A DNA stretch of 32,116 nucleotides from Micromonospora craterilacus. Its GTDB lineage: Bacteria; Actinomycetota; Actinomycetes; Mycobacteriales; Micromonosporaceae. Location of the stretch: NCBI RefSeq assembly GCF_003236315.1, contig NZ_POTY01000049.1:1-32116 (forward strand), in the 5' to 3' direction. Made by a program: the position numbers and the translations under genes. Positions 17,667 through 24,807 of this stretch are shown piece after piece. The notes beneath the pieces were generated by a model. That model searched no databases and was not told where the DNA came from. It saw only the letters and a program-made list of their open reading frames with translations. Each line of letters starts with the position of its first letter. Within the stretch, counting starts at the first letter, position 1.

Positions 17667-18875
17667 TCAGCGGGCCCGGACCGCCAACGGCAGCCGGTCG
17701 TAGGAACGCAGGCTGGCGTGCCGGCGCCGCACACGCGGCGCGGCCGGGCCGAGAACCTCCACCGCACCCGCCAGCCGCTCGAAGACGACCACCGACATCA
17801 GCCGGGCCAGCGCGGTACCGAGGCAGTGGTGCAGGCCGCCACCGAAGCCGAGGTGCGGATTGGGGTCCCGCCCGACGTCGAGGCGCTCGGCGTCGGGGAA
17901 CACCGTGGCGTCCCGGTTGGCCGCGCCGAGCAGCAGCAGTACCGTCCGCCCGGCCCGGATCTTGACACCGGCCACCTCGACCGGTTCGCGGGCCACCCGG
18001 ATCACGTTCTGGATCGGCGCGTCGTACCGCAGGAACTCCTCCACCGCCGAGGGCACCAGCGCCGGGTCGGCGCGCAGCCGGCGCAGCTGCTCCGGATGGT
18101 CGAGCAGCGCGGCGACCCCGTTGGAGACCAGACCCATGGTGGTCTCGAACCCGGCGTGGAACAGGAAGAGCATGTTGTCCACGAAGTCCGCCACCGCCAG
18201 CCGGTCGGTGGCGGACTCCTCCCAGTACATCCCGGCCAGGGTCGGCCCGCCCGGGCTGTCGCGCCGGACGGACAGCAGCTCGGCCAGGTAGTCGTGCAGC
18301 CAGGGCAGCGCGGCGTTGATGTCCCGCAGGTCGGCCGGGGTGAGGTTGGCCGCGTCGAAGACCTTGGCCAGCGAGATGACCCGGGTCAGCACCTCCGGTC
18401 GGTCCTCGGTCGGGATGCCGATCAGGTCGCACACCACCCCGACCGGCAGCGGCACCGCCAGCTCGGTCACCACGTCGAGACGGCCGCGGTCCAGGGCGGG
18501 TTCCAGCAGCGCGTCGGCCGCCGCGCCGATCTGCCCGGCCAGCCGGCGCACCACCGGGGTGCCCAGCGCCCGGCCGATGAACCGGCGCAGTCGGGTGTGC
18601 TCCGGTGGGGTGCGGGTGAGCACGATCCGGTTCAGGAACTCCACGCCCGGGCCGTCGCCGAGGGTGAGCCGGGTGTACTCCGGGGGCATCCGGCTCTCCA
18701 ACCGGTGGTCCCGCAGCAGGGTGGACACCACCGCGTGCCCGGTGACCAGCCACTGGCCCAGCTCGGCCCGGGACAGCGGGCCCCGGGCGCGCAACTCGGC
18801 GTAGGCCGGGTAGGGGTCGTCCTGGGTCGCCAGGAACGCCGCGGACAGGTGGGGACGCGCGGTGTCGGCTCGCAT
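17667..18875 (-). CDS. Cytochrome P450 (bacterial class I), first of two paralogues
   Basis: This 402-residue haem monooxygenase has the oxygen-activation helix AGFETT (241-246), the ExxR pair in EFLRYD (Glu280, Arg283) and the haem loop FGGGLHHCLG with Cys351 as the expected thiolate ligand. Nothing essential is missing. No ferredoxin or ferredoxin reductase is encoded in the window, so electrons must come from elsewhere. It closely resembles the P450 at 21520-22716, sharing the DAPIQ segment after the ExxR region, the AGFETT helix and length. The start ATG at 18875 has no ribosome site, but a -10-like GATAGT lies seven bases before it, so a leaderless transcript is likely. It is divergent from the condensation-protein gene at 19002. 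Substrate unknown. Confidence 0.93.
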   Translation of the reverse strand: MRADTARPHLSAAFLATQDDPYPAYAELRARGPLSRAELGQWLVTGHAVVSTLLRDHRLESRMPPEYTRLTLGDGPGVEFLNRIVLTRTPPEHTRLRRFIGRALGTPVVRRLAGQIGAAADALLEPALDRGRLDVVTELAVPLPVGVVCDLIGIPTEDRPEVLTRVISLAKVFDAANLTPADLRDINAALPWLHDYLAELLSVRRDSPGGPTLAGMYWEESATDRLAVADFVDNMLFLFHAGFETTMGLVSNGVAALLDHPEQLRRLRADPALVPSAVEEFLRYDAPIQNVIRVAREPVEVAGVKIRAGRTVLLLLGAANRDATVFPDAERLDVGRDPNPHLGFGGGLHHCLGTALARLMSVVVFERLAGAVEVLGPAAPRVRRRHASLRSYDRLPLAVRAR

Positions 18876-18882
18876 GGCAAGA

Positions 18883-18911
18883 ACTATCCGGGAGTACGCG
18901 CCGGTCGACAA
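18883..18911 (-). promoter_or_regulatory. Candidate leaderless promoter of P450 gene 1
   Basis: On the minus strand TTGTCG (18906-18911) and GATAGT (18883-18888) are 17 bases apart, and the -10 ends seven bases before the ATG. Transcription would begin at or next to the start codon. Confidence 0.45.
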
Positions 18912-18966
18912 GACCCGACATACGTCATCGTCGCCGGGCGGCGGCTGGGCTGGGCCATCGACACTG

Positions 18967-18995
18967 TCGACACCTGTCGTGTCGTGTTCTAGGCT
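18967..18995 (+). promoter_or_regulatory. Candidate leaderless promoter of condensation-protein gene 1
   Basis: TCGACA (18967-18972; one change from TTGACA) and TAGGCT (18990-18995) are separated by exactly 17 bases. The GTG start follows six bases after the -10, so the transcript should begin at the start codon. The -35 lies inside the palindrome TGTCGACA (18965-18972), which would suit a repressor. Confidence 0.6.
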
Positions 18996-19001
18996 CACCA
19001 C

Positions 19002-20306
19002 GTGCGTGACGAACCCGCTTCCGTCGGTCAACGTCTCCTGGCCCTGATGGACCACTACCGTGGCCGGGACAGCGCCCTGAACGAGCAGGTCCTGTGGCGC
19101 CTGCGCGGCCCGTACGACCACGAGGCGATGACCCGGGCGGTCGCCGCCCTCACCGCCCGGCACGAGCCGCTGCGGACCACCTTCCCGCCCGGCCGGCGGC
19201 TGCGCCAGCGGATCCACGAACCGCGACCGGTGCCGGTGCCGCTCACCGACGTGTCGGCCGAGCCGGACCCGACCGCCGCCGCCCGCCGGATCGTGGCCAC
19301 CGAGGTGGCCACCGGGGTCGACGCCTCGGTCTGGCCGCTGCGGCCGCTGGTGCTCCGGATCGACCCGCGGCACCACCTGGTGGTGCTCACCCTGCACCAC
19401 TACTGCTCCGACGACTACTCCAACGCCCTGCTGGCCCGGGACCTACGCGCCCTGTACGCCGCGGAGACCGGCGAGCCGGCCGACCTGCCCGCACCGCAGT
19501 GGCAGTACGCGCAGTGGGCCCGCTGGCAGTCCGAGCAGCTCTCCGGGGCGAACCTGGCGCGGCTCACGGAGTACTGGACCGGCAAGCTCAGCGGCGCGCG
19601 CCTGGTGAAGCTGCCGGCCCGCCGGCAGCGTCCGGTGCCCGACGGCGAGCCGCCGTGGATCTCCGTCGAGCACTACGTCGACGCCGAGACCACGGCCGGC
19701 CTGCGACAGCTCGCCCGCCAGCACCGCACCACGTTGTTCCCGGTGACCCTGGCGGTGTTCTACGCGCTGCTGCACACCGAGACCGGCGCCGACGACCTCA
19801 CGGTGGCCTCGCTGTTCGCCAACCGTACGCAGCCGCAGGTCCGCGACACCGTGGGCTTCTTCGCCAGCATGGTGCTGTTGCGCGAGCGCGTCACCCCGGG
19901 CACCACCCTGAGCGAGCTGATCGCGCAGACCCGCACCACCGTGATGGCGGCGATGCGCCACCAGGATCTGCCCCACCAGCTGCTCCCGCCGGACACCGTG
20001 ACCGGTGGCACCGGGCGCACCGACGACGTGTTGTTCCAGCTGCTGGGCGGCCTGATGACCCGGGCCGACATGGCCGGCGAGGAACTCGACGACATGGAGG
20101 CCCAGCTGGAGCGGCGGCGCTTCGCGCTGGAGTTCGTGGTGGTGCCGCAGGGCGACACGCTCTCCGCGCTGCTGCTCTGCTCGCGGGCCGACTTCGATCC
20201 GGCCTGGGCGGACGCCTTCGTCCGGGACTACGTCAGCCTGGTCCGGCGTGCGGTCACCGACGCCGACGTGCCGCTGGCCGAGCTGCGCGCCGCTCCGGTC
20301 ACCTGA
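19002..20306 (+). CDS. Free-standing NRPS condensation-domain protein 1
   Basis: This 434-residue protein consists of one C domain with no A or PCP. Such proteins (for example VibH and SgcC5) join a carrier-bound acyl group to an amine or alcohol in trans. The start shows SVGQRLLALMDHYR (7-20) and RHEPLRTTF (53-61). The active-site motif is HHYCSDD (132-138): both His and the Asp are kept, but the usual Gly of HHxxxDG is Asp138. Later C-domain landmarks are present, including LFANRTQPQVRDTVGFFAS and RHQDLPHQLL. It is a paralogue of the protein at 24808-26142. The start is GTG 19002, apparently leaderless. Activity is likely, since the catalytic His is present. Donor and acceptor are unknown, and the carrier protein at 28126 is a candidate donor. 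Confidence 0.88.
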   Translation: MRDEPASVGQRLLALMDHYRGRDSALNEQVLWRLRGPYDHEAMTRAVAALTARHEPLRTTFPPGRRLRQRIHEPRPVPVPLTDVSAEPDPTAAARRIVATEVATGVDASVWPLRPLVLRIDPRHHLVVLTLHHYCSDDYSNALLARDLRALYAAETGEPADLPAPQWQYAQWARWQSEQLSGANLARLTEYWTGKLSGARLVKLPARRQRPVPDGEPPWISVEHYVDAETTAGLRQLARQHRTTLFPVTLAVFYALLHTETGADDLTVASLFANRTQPQVRDTVGFFASMVLLRERVTPGTTLSELIAQTRTTVMAAMRHQDLPHQLLPPDTVTGGTGRTDDVLFQLLGGLMTRADMAGEELDDMEAQLERRRFALEFVVVPQGDTLSALLLCSRADFDPAWADAFVRDYVSLVRRAVTDADVPLAELRAAPVT

Positions 20307-20608
20307 GCGGACCCCGTCCACCCGGGTGCCGACCGCGCCACAGTCGGATAACAGTCACGCACGATTAATTGAGTCAGCAAATATCGGCGTCGGCCGAGGT
20401 CATCGTATTGAGGAATTTCCCAGCCGGTCATACGGCCGTCACTTGGTACTGCAAATTGCATCCGCCTCGGCACGGGCGCGACAATCCGGTTAAGTGTTCG
20501 GAATCGGACCGATTCGACCAACACATTTCGCGGGGAAAGGTCCGGAGTCGGTCGGCCCCCCACCGACCCGACCACCGGCCTGCCTGAGCCACCCCGGAGG
20601 GCGCCCGG
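20307..20608. other. Intergenic stretch between convergent genes, partly A/T-rich
   Basis: No gene is supported here. Bases about 20340-20520 are clearly A/T-richer than their neighbours, and open frames crossing them lack the G/C third-position bias of the real genes. One short palindrome, GAATCGG-A-CCGATTC (20501-20515), is visible and could help terminate transcription. The rest shows nothing I can name. Confidence 0.5.
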
Positions 20609-21049
20609 TCAGCCCCGACTGCGACCGGCCAACGGGCCGGGGCACCAGCGCACCACGCGCGCCTCGGAGACCACCGGATGGGCCCTGCGCCGGCGCACCA
20701 CCGGCCTGAGCTGCCGACGCATCATGCGCCCGATCTGCTCCGACGCCACCACCCGCCCGCTGAGGTGCCGCTCCAGCATTGCCCGCTCCGCACCGCACCG
20801 CACCACCACCGCAGCACCCGCCGCGCTGGCACCGGCGGCCACGTCCACCAGGGACGCGAACCCCACCTCGTCGACGGCGGTCACCTCGGTCAGATCCAGC
20901 TCGACGCGATCCGGCCGCGAGTCGACGTGGTCCAGCATGTACTCGGCCACCCGGGTGACGTACCCGGCGGTGCTCCGGTCGACGCTGCCGCTGACCGAAA
21001 TCGCGACGGCGGTTTGGCTCACTCTACGGGCCTTGACCATCGGCAACAC
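20609..21049 (-). CDS. STAS-domain protein (anti-sigma-factor antagonist-like) with Glu at the phospho-Ser site
   Basis: This 146-residue protein has a STAS fold. A VAISVSGSVDRSTAGYV strand-turn opens it and a VELDLTEVTAVDEVGFASLV core lies at 49-68. In SpoIIAA/RsbV proteins this core reads D-S-x-G with a Ser phosphorylated by an anti-sigma kinase; here it is D60-E61-V-G63. A basic RRQLRPVVRRRRAH stretch lies near 111-124, after the STAS domain. The start is GTG 21049, with GGAGG eight bases upstream. It lies between two biosynthetic units and may be regulatory or unrelated to the pathway. The fold is fairly sure and the partner unknown. Confidence 0.78.
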   Translation of the reverse strand: MLPMVKARRVSQTAVAISVSGSVDRSTAGYVTRVAEYMLDHVDSRPDRVELDLTEVTAVDEVGFASLVDVAAGASAAGAAVVVRCGAERAMLERHLSGRVVASEQIGRMMRRQLRPVVRRRRAHPVVSEARVVRWCPGPLAGRSRG

Positions 21050-21519
21050 TATTCCCCCCTCCTGCTGGTGTTACACCCTAGAGCGCACGTACACGGCCTG
21101 GGAATGACCGATCGGCTTCAATACTGGGACGTCCGCGTGCTATCTCTCCCGATCAATTCTGATAGGCGAGGATGCATGTGACTTTCCGTGCTTCCGCCGA
21201 AAGATCTCCTGACCGACCCGCCCCGGGGCCGACGCCGACCCACCGCCCGACGATGAGCAGCACCTTTGGTCGAAGCCCTCGACGCCGATCCATCCGGGCC
21301 GGCAGGTCGACGCCCCCGATGCCGGGGCCGATCGACGCCGATCCGACACGCCGACGTGACGGCCTGTGATCATCTAGGCACCGACCCGGCTGGATTGACA
21401 GCGGCCGGCGGAGACCTTGACACGGCCCGGACCGGCCGAGCACAGCGGGCACCCGGAGGTGTGTGGTGTGTCGTCATGCCACCCTTGCCTGCGCGGCAAA
21501 CCCAACAGACACTAGACGG
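21050..21519. other. 470-base intergenic region
   Basis: This region separates the divergently read STAS and P450 genes. Short open frames exist on both strands but none has a ribosome site plus a protein-like sequence. Bases 21050-21180 are A/T-richer and include a minus-strand TAGGGT about 20 bases before the STAS start, a weak -10 candidate. TTGACA occurs twice (near 21405 and 21418) without a good -10. CGACGCCGATCC is repeated near 21281 and 21334. The P450 promoter is at the right end. Confidence 0.5.
21485..21513 (+). promoter_or_regulatory. Candidate leaderless promoter of P450 gene 2
   Basis: TTGCCT (21485-21490) and GACACT (21508-21513) are 17 bases apart. The ATG follows six bases after the -10, and there is no ribosome site. 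The -10 is weak, matching only the conserved A and final T. Confidence 0.4.
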
Positions 21520-22716
21520 ATGAGCACACCGGCCCTGGCACCCCGCTTCGACGCCCTGGACCCGAACGTCGTCGAGGACCCGTACCCCGAGTACGCCCGC
21601 CTGCGCGCCGCCGGGCCGCTGTGCCGGATCGGGCCGGGCAGCTGGGGCGTCACCCGCCTCGCCGACGTCACCGCGTTGCAACACGACCCGCGACTGGGCA
21701 GCGAGTTCCCCGCCGGTTACCACGAGGTGTCGGTGGGCGACGGCCCGGCGAGTGCGTTCTTCCAGCGGATCATGCTCTACCGCGACCCGCCGGACCACGT
21801 CCGGCTGCGCCGGCTGATGAGCCGGGCGTTCAGCCCGGCGGTCGTCCGCCAGCTGCGCTCCTACGTCGAGGAACTGGTCGACGAGTTGCTCGCCCCGGCC
21901 CTGGCCGCCGGCCGGATGGACCTGGTGCCCGAGCTGGCGTACCCGCTGCCGGTCCGGGTGGTCTGCCGGCTGATGGGTATCCCGCCGGAGTCCACCGAGG
22001 ACGTGCGCCGCCACGCGATGAACCTCGGCCGGGCGTTCACCGCGGTGGTCCCCGAACACGCCCGGGCGGAGGCCGACGTGGCGGTCCGGTGGCTGCGCGA
22101 GCACCTCGGCGCGCTGCTCGACCAGCGCCGGGCCCGCCGGGGTGACGACCTGCTCTCCCGGCTGCTCGACGCCGAGGAGTCCGGCGACACGCTCAGCCAC
22201 GACGAGATCGTCGACAACACGGTCTTCTCCTTCTTCGCCGGCTTCGAGACCACTGTGCACATGATCACGACCGGCGCGGCCGCCCTGCTGAGCCACCCCG
22301 ACCAGCTCGACCGGCTGCGCGCCGACCGGACGCTGGTCGGCACCGCCGTCGACGAGTTCCTGCGCTGGGACGCGCCGATCCAGGGCACCGCGCGGTACGT
22401 CCGTGAGCCGATCGAGATCGGCGGGCGTACCGTCCGGCGGGGTCGGGTGCTGGTGCTGATGATCGGTTCGGCGAACCACGACGAGCGTCGCTTCCACCGG
22501 CCCGACCGGCTGGACGTGGGCCGCGCGGACAACCCGCACGTCACCTTCGGCGGCGGCGCCCACCTGTGCCTGGGCGCCTTCCTGGCCCGGATGGAGGGAG
22601 CCGTGGTCTTCGACCGGCTGGCCCGCCTCGCCGTGCTGGAGCCCGACGGCCCGACCGTACGCGAGCGGGACACCCCGTTCCGGGCGTACGCCTCGGTCCC
22701 GGTCCGGATCGGCTGA
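21520..22716 (+). CDS. Cytochrome P450 (bacterial class I), second of two paralogues
   Basis: This 398-residue haem monooxygenase has all key elements: AGFETT (240-245), EFLRWD (Glu279, Arg282) and the haem loop FGGGAHLCLG with Cys350 as ligand. It aligns by eye over its whole length with the P450 at 17667-18875 (shared DPYP start, RDPP or RTPPEH region, DAPIQ, FGGG), so the two came from duplication or joint acquisition. I chose ATG 21520; an earlier in-frame start 57 bases upstream reads through unlike sequence and the promoter. It converges on the methyltransferase at 22762, separated by a GC palindrome. Redox partners are not in the window and the substrate is unknown. Confidence 0.93.
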   Translation: MSTPALAPRFDALDPNVVEDPYPEYARLRAAGPLCRIGPGSWGVTRLADVTALQHDPRLGSEFPAGYHEVSVGDGPASAFFQRIMLYRDPPDHVRLRRLMSRAFSPAVVRQLRSYVEELVDELLAPALAAGRMDLVPELAYPLPVRVVCRLMGIPPESTEDVRRHAMNLGRAFTAVVPEHARAEADVAVRWLREHLGALLDQRRARRGDDLLSRLLDAEESGDTLSHDEIVDNTVFSFFAGFETTVHMITTGAAALLSHPDQLDRLRADRTLVGTAVDEFLRWDAPIQGTARYVREPIEIGGRTVRRGRVLVLMIGSANHDERRFHRPDRLDVGRADNPHVTFGGGAHLCLGAFLARMEGAVVFDRLARLAVLEPDGPTVRERDTPFRAYASVPVRIG

Positions 22717-22745
22717 CCGCACCCGCCCGGGGCCGGGGCGGCTCA

Positions 22746-22759
22746 CCGGGCCGGCCCGG
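22746..22759. terminator. GC palindrome between convergent P450 and methyltransferase genes
   Basis: CCGGGCCGGCCCGG is a perfect 14-base palindrome in the 45-base gap between convergent stops. A further CCGCCC/GGGCGG stem lies next to it. It is a plausible two-way terminator without a U-tract. Confidence 0.45.
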
Positions 22760-22761
22760 GC

Positions 22762-23781
22762 TCAGTCGACCGGCACGGCCTCCAGCACGGTCAGGGTGGG
22801 CGTGCCGATGACCTGGGTCAGCCGCAGCCCGACCCGCTCCAGCAGCCGGCCGGTCTCGTCCTCGCCGCGGTGCGCGCCACCGGTGAGCACCATCGCGTGC
22901 ACGTCGAACAGCTTCGCCATGTCGAAGGTGTCGCCGGGCGGCAGCACGGCCTCCAGCAGCACCAGCCGCGAGTCGGGCCGCATGGCGGCCCGGACGTTGC
23001 CGAGGATGCGCGCGGCCTCGTCGTCGTCGAACCCGGGCAGCACCGTCTTGAGCAGGTAGCCGTCGCCGCCGGCGGGCACCGCGTCGAAGGCGTCGCCGGG
23101 CACCACCGCGCAGCGGTCGGCCACCCCCGCCTCGGCCAGCACCTTGGCCGCGCCCGCCACCACGTGCGGCAGGTCGAACAGCACGCCGCGGACCGCCGGG
23201 AAGCGGGTGAGCAGGCCGGCCAGGAAGCCGCCGGTGCCGCCACCGACGTCGACCAGGGTGCCGAACCGACGCCACGGGTACGCCCCGAGCACGGTACGCA
23301 GGTGCAGCCGGTTGACGCTGCGCATCCAGTCGTCGACCCGGGCACTCTCCTCCGGATGCTCGGCGAGGTACGCCCAGTAGCCCTGACCGTGCACGTGGTC
23401 GAAGGCCGGTTCCCCGGTGCGCACCGTGTGCCCGATCGCGGACCAGGCCCGCACGTCGGAGTCGAGCAGGGTGAAGCTGTCCCGCAGCGACATCGGATGG
23501 TCGTCGCGCAGCGGCTCGGCCAGCGGGGTGAGCGCGAACGTCGCGTCGGCGACCTCGGTGAACACGCCCCGGGCGGCGAGCGCACGCAGCAGGCGCAGCA
23601 GCGCGCCGGGATGCGCGCCGGCCGCCCCGGCCAGCTCGTCCACCGGCCGTGGCCCGTCGGCGAGCAGGTCGGCGATGCGCAGGTCGCACGCGGCCCGCAG
23701 GGCAAACGGGGTGATCTGGTCGCCCAGTTCGCCGAGCCGGACCACGGCGGACAGGTCGAAGCTGCGTCGTGCGGCCGTCAT
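22762..23781 (-). CDS. O-methyltransferase family 2 protein lacking the catalytic His
   Basis: This 339-residue protein has the plant-type/antibiotic O-methyltransferase architecture (Methyltransf_2). An N-terminal dimerisation/winged-helix part (FALRAACDLRIADLLADGP, 26-44) precedes a SAM-binding Rossmann core (LVDVGGGTGGFL, 176-187). In active family members a His acts as base in a segment like LHDWxDE. The matching segment here is LKTVLPGFDDDEA (244-256), with Pro249 at the His position. It may therefore bind SAM without using this base, methylate a more acidic group, or catalyse something else, as reported for some SAM-dependent pericyclases of this fold. The ATG is one base after the diiron oxygenase stop, with GGAAGGGA upstream, so the two are co-transcribed. 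Confidence 0.88.
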   Translation of the reverse strand: MTAARRSFDLSAVVRLGELGDQITPFALRAACDLRIADLLADGPRPVDELAGAAGAHPGALLRLLRALAARGVFTEVADATFALTPLAEPLRDDHPMSLRDSFTLLDSDVRAWSAIGHTVRTGEPAFDHVHGQGYWAYLAEHPEESARVDDWMRSVNRLHLRTVLGAYPWRRFGTLVDVGGGTGGFLAGLLTRFPAVRGVLFDLPHVVAGAAKVLAEAGVADRCAVVPGDAFDAVPAGGDGYLLKTVLPGFDDDEAARILGNVRAAMRPDSRLVLLEAVLPPGDTFDMAKLFDVHAMVLTGGAHRGEDETGRLLERVGLRLTQVIGTPTLTVLEAVPVD

Positions 23782-23782
23782 G

Positions 23783-24748
23783 TCAACGTCCCTTCCGTAC
23801 CCGCAGCCGCTCTCCGGCGAACTGCAGCAGACCCAGTTGGTCCAGCCCGGTGCGGACCCGGTCGGTCATCAGGCCGATCTGGCCGAGCGCGACGGCCACC
23901 CGCGAGAAGACCGCCTGCCGATACTTGATCATGAGTTCGTGGTGGGTGGCGAAGGCCACCCCTTCGGCGCGGTCGACCTCCAGCCGCCCCCAGATGTCGT
24001 CGAGCAGGAAACGTCGGCGGATCAGCGCCGCCGCGTCGAGGACGAGGTCCTCCCGCTCCGCCCGCTCGGCCGTGGTCAACTGGTCGTAGAGCCCGCTGAG
24101 GGAGAGCACCCCGAAGGTGACGTGCCGCGCCTCGTCGCGGGCCACGAGGTGGGTCAGCTCCTTGATCAGTGGATCGTGGAAGCTGCTGTTGGACAACCGG
24201 AACGAGGCCATCGCGATCGCCTCGACCATGATCTGCATGCCCAGCGCGGTGACGTCCCACCGCGAGTCGGACAGGATGTCGGTGAGCAGTTCCCGCAGCG
24301 GCGGCGACACCTGGTACGGCTCGGGGATCTTCTCCCGCAGGTACCGGGAGAACACCTCCACGTGCCGGGCCTCGTCGACCGCCTGGGTGGCCGCGTAGAA
24401 CTTGCTGTCCAGGTCGGGCACGGTCTCCACCAGCCGGGCCGCGACGATCATGGCGGCCTGCTCGCCGTGCAGGAACTGGCTGACCATCCACGACTGGAAC
24501 TCCCACCGGAACGCGTCCCAGGCGCGGGGGCCGCGCGGCGCGAGCGGCGAGTCGGCGAACGCGGCCATCGCGAAGGCGGAGTCGTCGGGCAGCGGCTCGC
24601 CGAACGGCACATGCACCGACCAGTCGACGTCGGAGACCTTCCACTGGGCCGACTTGGCCCGTTCGTAGAGCGCCACCATCCGGGGGTCGGAGGCCTCGTA
24701 GTCCCAGGTGAGTGTGGTGTCGACCCGGGCCGGCACGACAAAGCTCAT
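23783..24748 (-). CDS. Ferritin-like diiron oxygenase
   Basis: This 321-residue all-helical protein has a complete 4-Glu/2-His diiron ligand set: Glu96 (HGEQ), Glu126 and His129 (DEARH), Glu176 (VEAIAM), and Glu206 and His209 (DEARH). Spacing is that of the ferritin-like oxygenase superfamily, which includes arylamine N-oxygenases such as AurF, beta-hydroxylases and desaturases. Which reaction it performs cannot be told by eye. I chose ATG 24748 over an in-frame start 78 bases upstream, because that extension overlaps the divergent promoter and looks non-protein. TTGGCA-N17-TACGTT lies ahead with the -10 seven bases before the ATG, implying a leaderless transcript. It is co-transcribed with the methyltransferase-like gene. 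It needs an external electron donor. Confidence 0.85.
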   Translation of the reverse strand: MSFVVPARVDTTLTWDYEASDPRMVALYERAKSAQWKVSDVDWSVHVPFGEPLPDDSAFAMAAFADSPLAPRGPRAWDAFRWEFQSWMVSQFLHGEQAAMIVAARLVETVPDLDSKFYAATQAVDEARHVEVFSRYLREKIPEPYQVSPPLRELLTDILSDSRWDVTALGMQIMVEAIAMASFRLSNSSFHDPLIKELTHLVARDEARHVTFGVLSLSGLYDQLTTAERAEREDLVLDAAALIRRRFLLDDIWGRLEVDRAEGVAFATHHELMIKYRQAVFSRVAVALGQIGLMTDRVRTGLDQLGLLQFAGERLRVRKGR

Positions 24749-24755
24749 ACAACAC

Positions 24756-24784
24756 AACGTACCGAGTGAGCTGACCGATGCCAA
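24756..24784 (-). promoter_or_regulatory. Candidate leaderless promoter of the diiron oxygenase operon
   Basis: On the minus strand TTGGCA (24779-24784) and TACGTT (24756-24761) are 17 bases apart, and the ATG follows seven bases after the -10. It is interlocked with the opposing promoter of the condensation-protein gene. Confidence 0.6.
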
Positions 24785-24801
24785 TGGAGTGACGCTATCG
24801 T
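24771..24801 (+). promoter_or_regulatory. Candidate leaderless promoter of condensation-protein gene 2
   Basis: TATCGT (24796-24801) lies six bases before the GTG start. CTGACC (24771-24776) is a -35 candidate at 19 bases, slightly long. It overlaps the opposing promoter, so the two probably compete or share a regulator. Confidence 0.5.
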
Positions 24802-24807
24802 CGCTTC

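Noticed and set aside
20369..20587. Short plus-strand frame of 72 codons in the A/T-rich gap
   Set aside because: It has no G/C third-position bias, no ribosome site and no known domain.
21153..21452. Short frames on both strands upstream of P450 gene 2
   Set aside because: Their sequences are rich in Arg, Pro and Ser with no ribosome site or similarity I can recognise; more likely intergenic.
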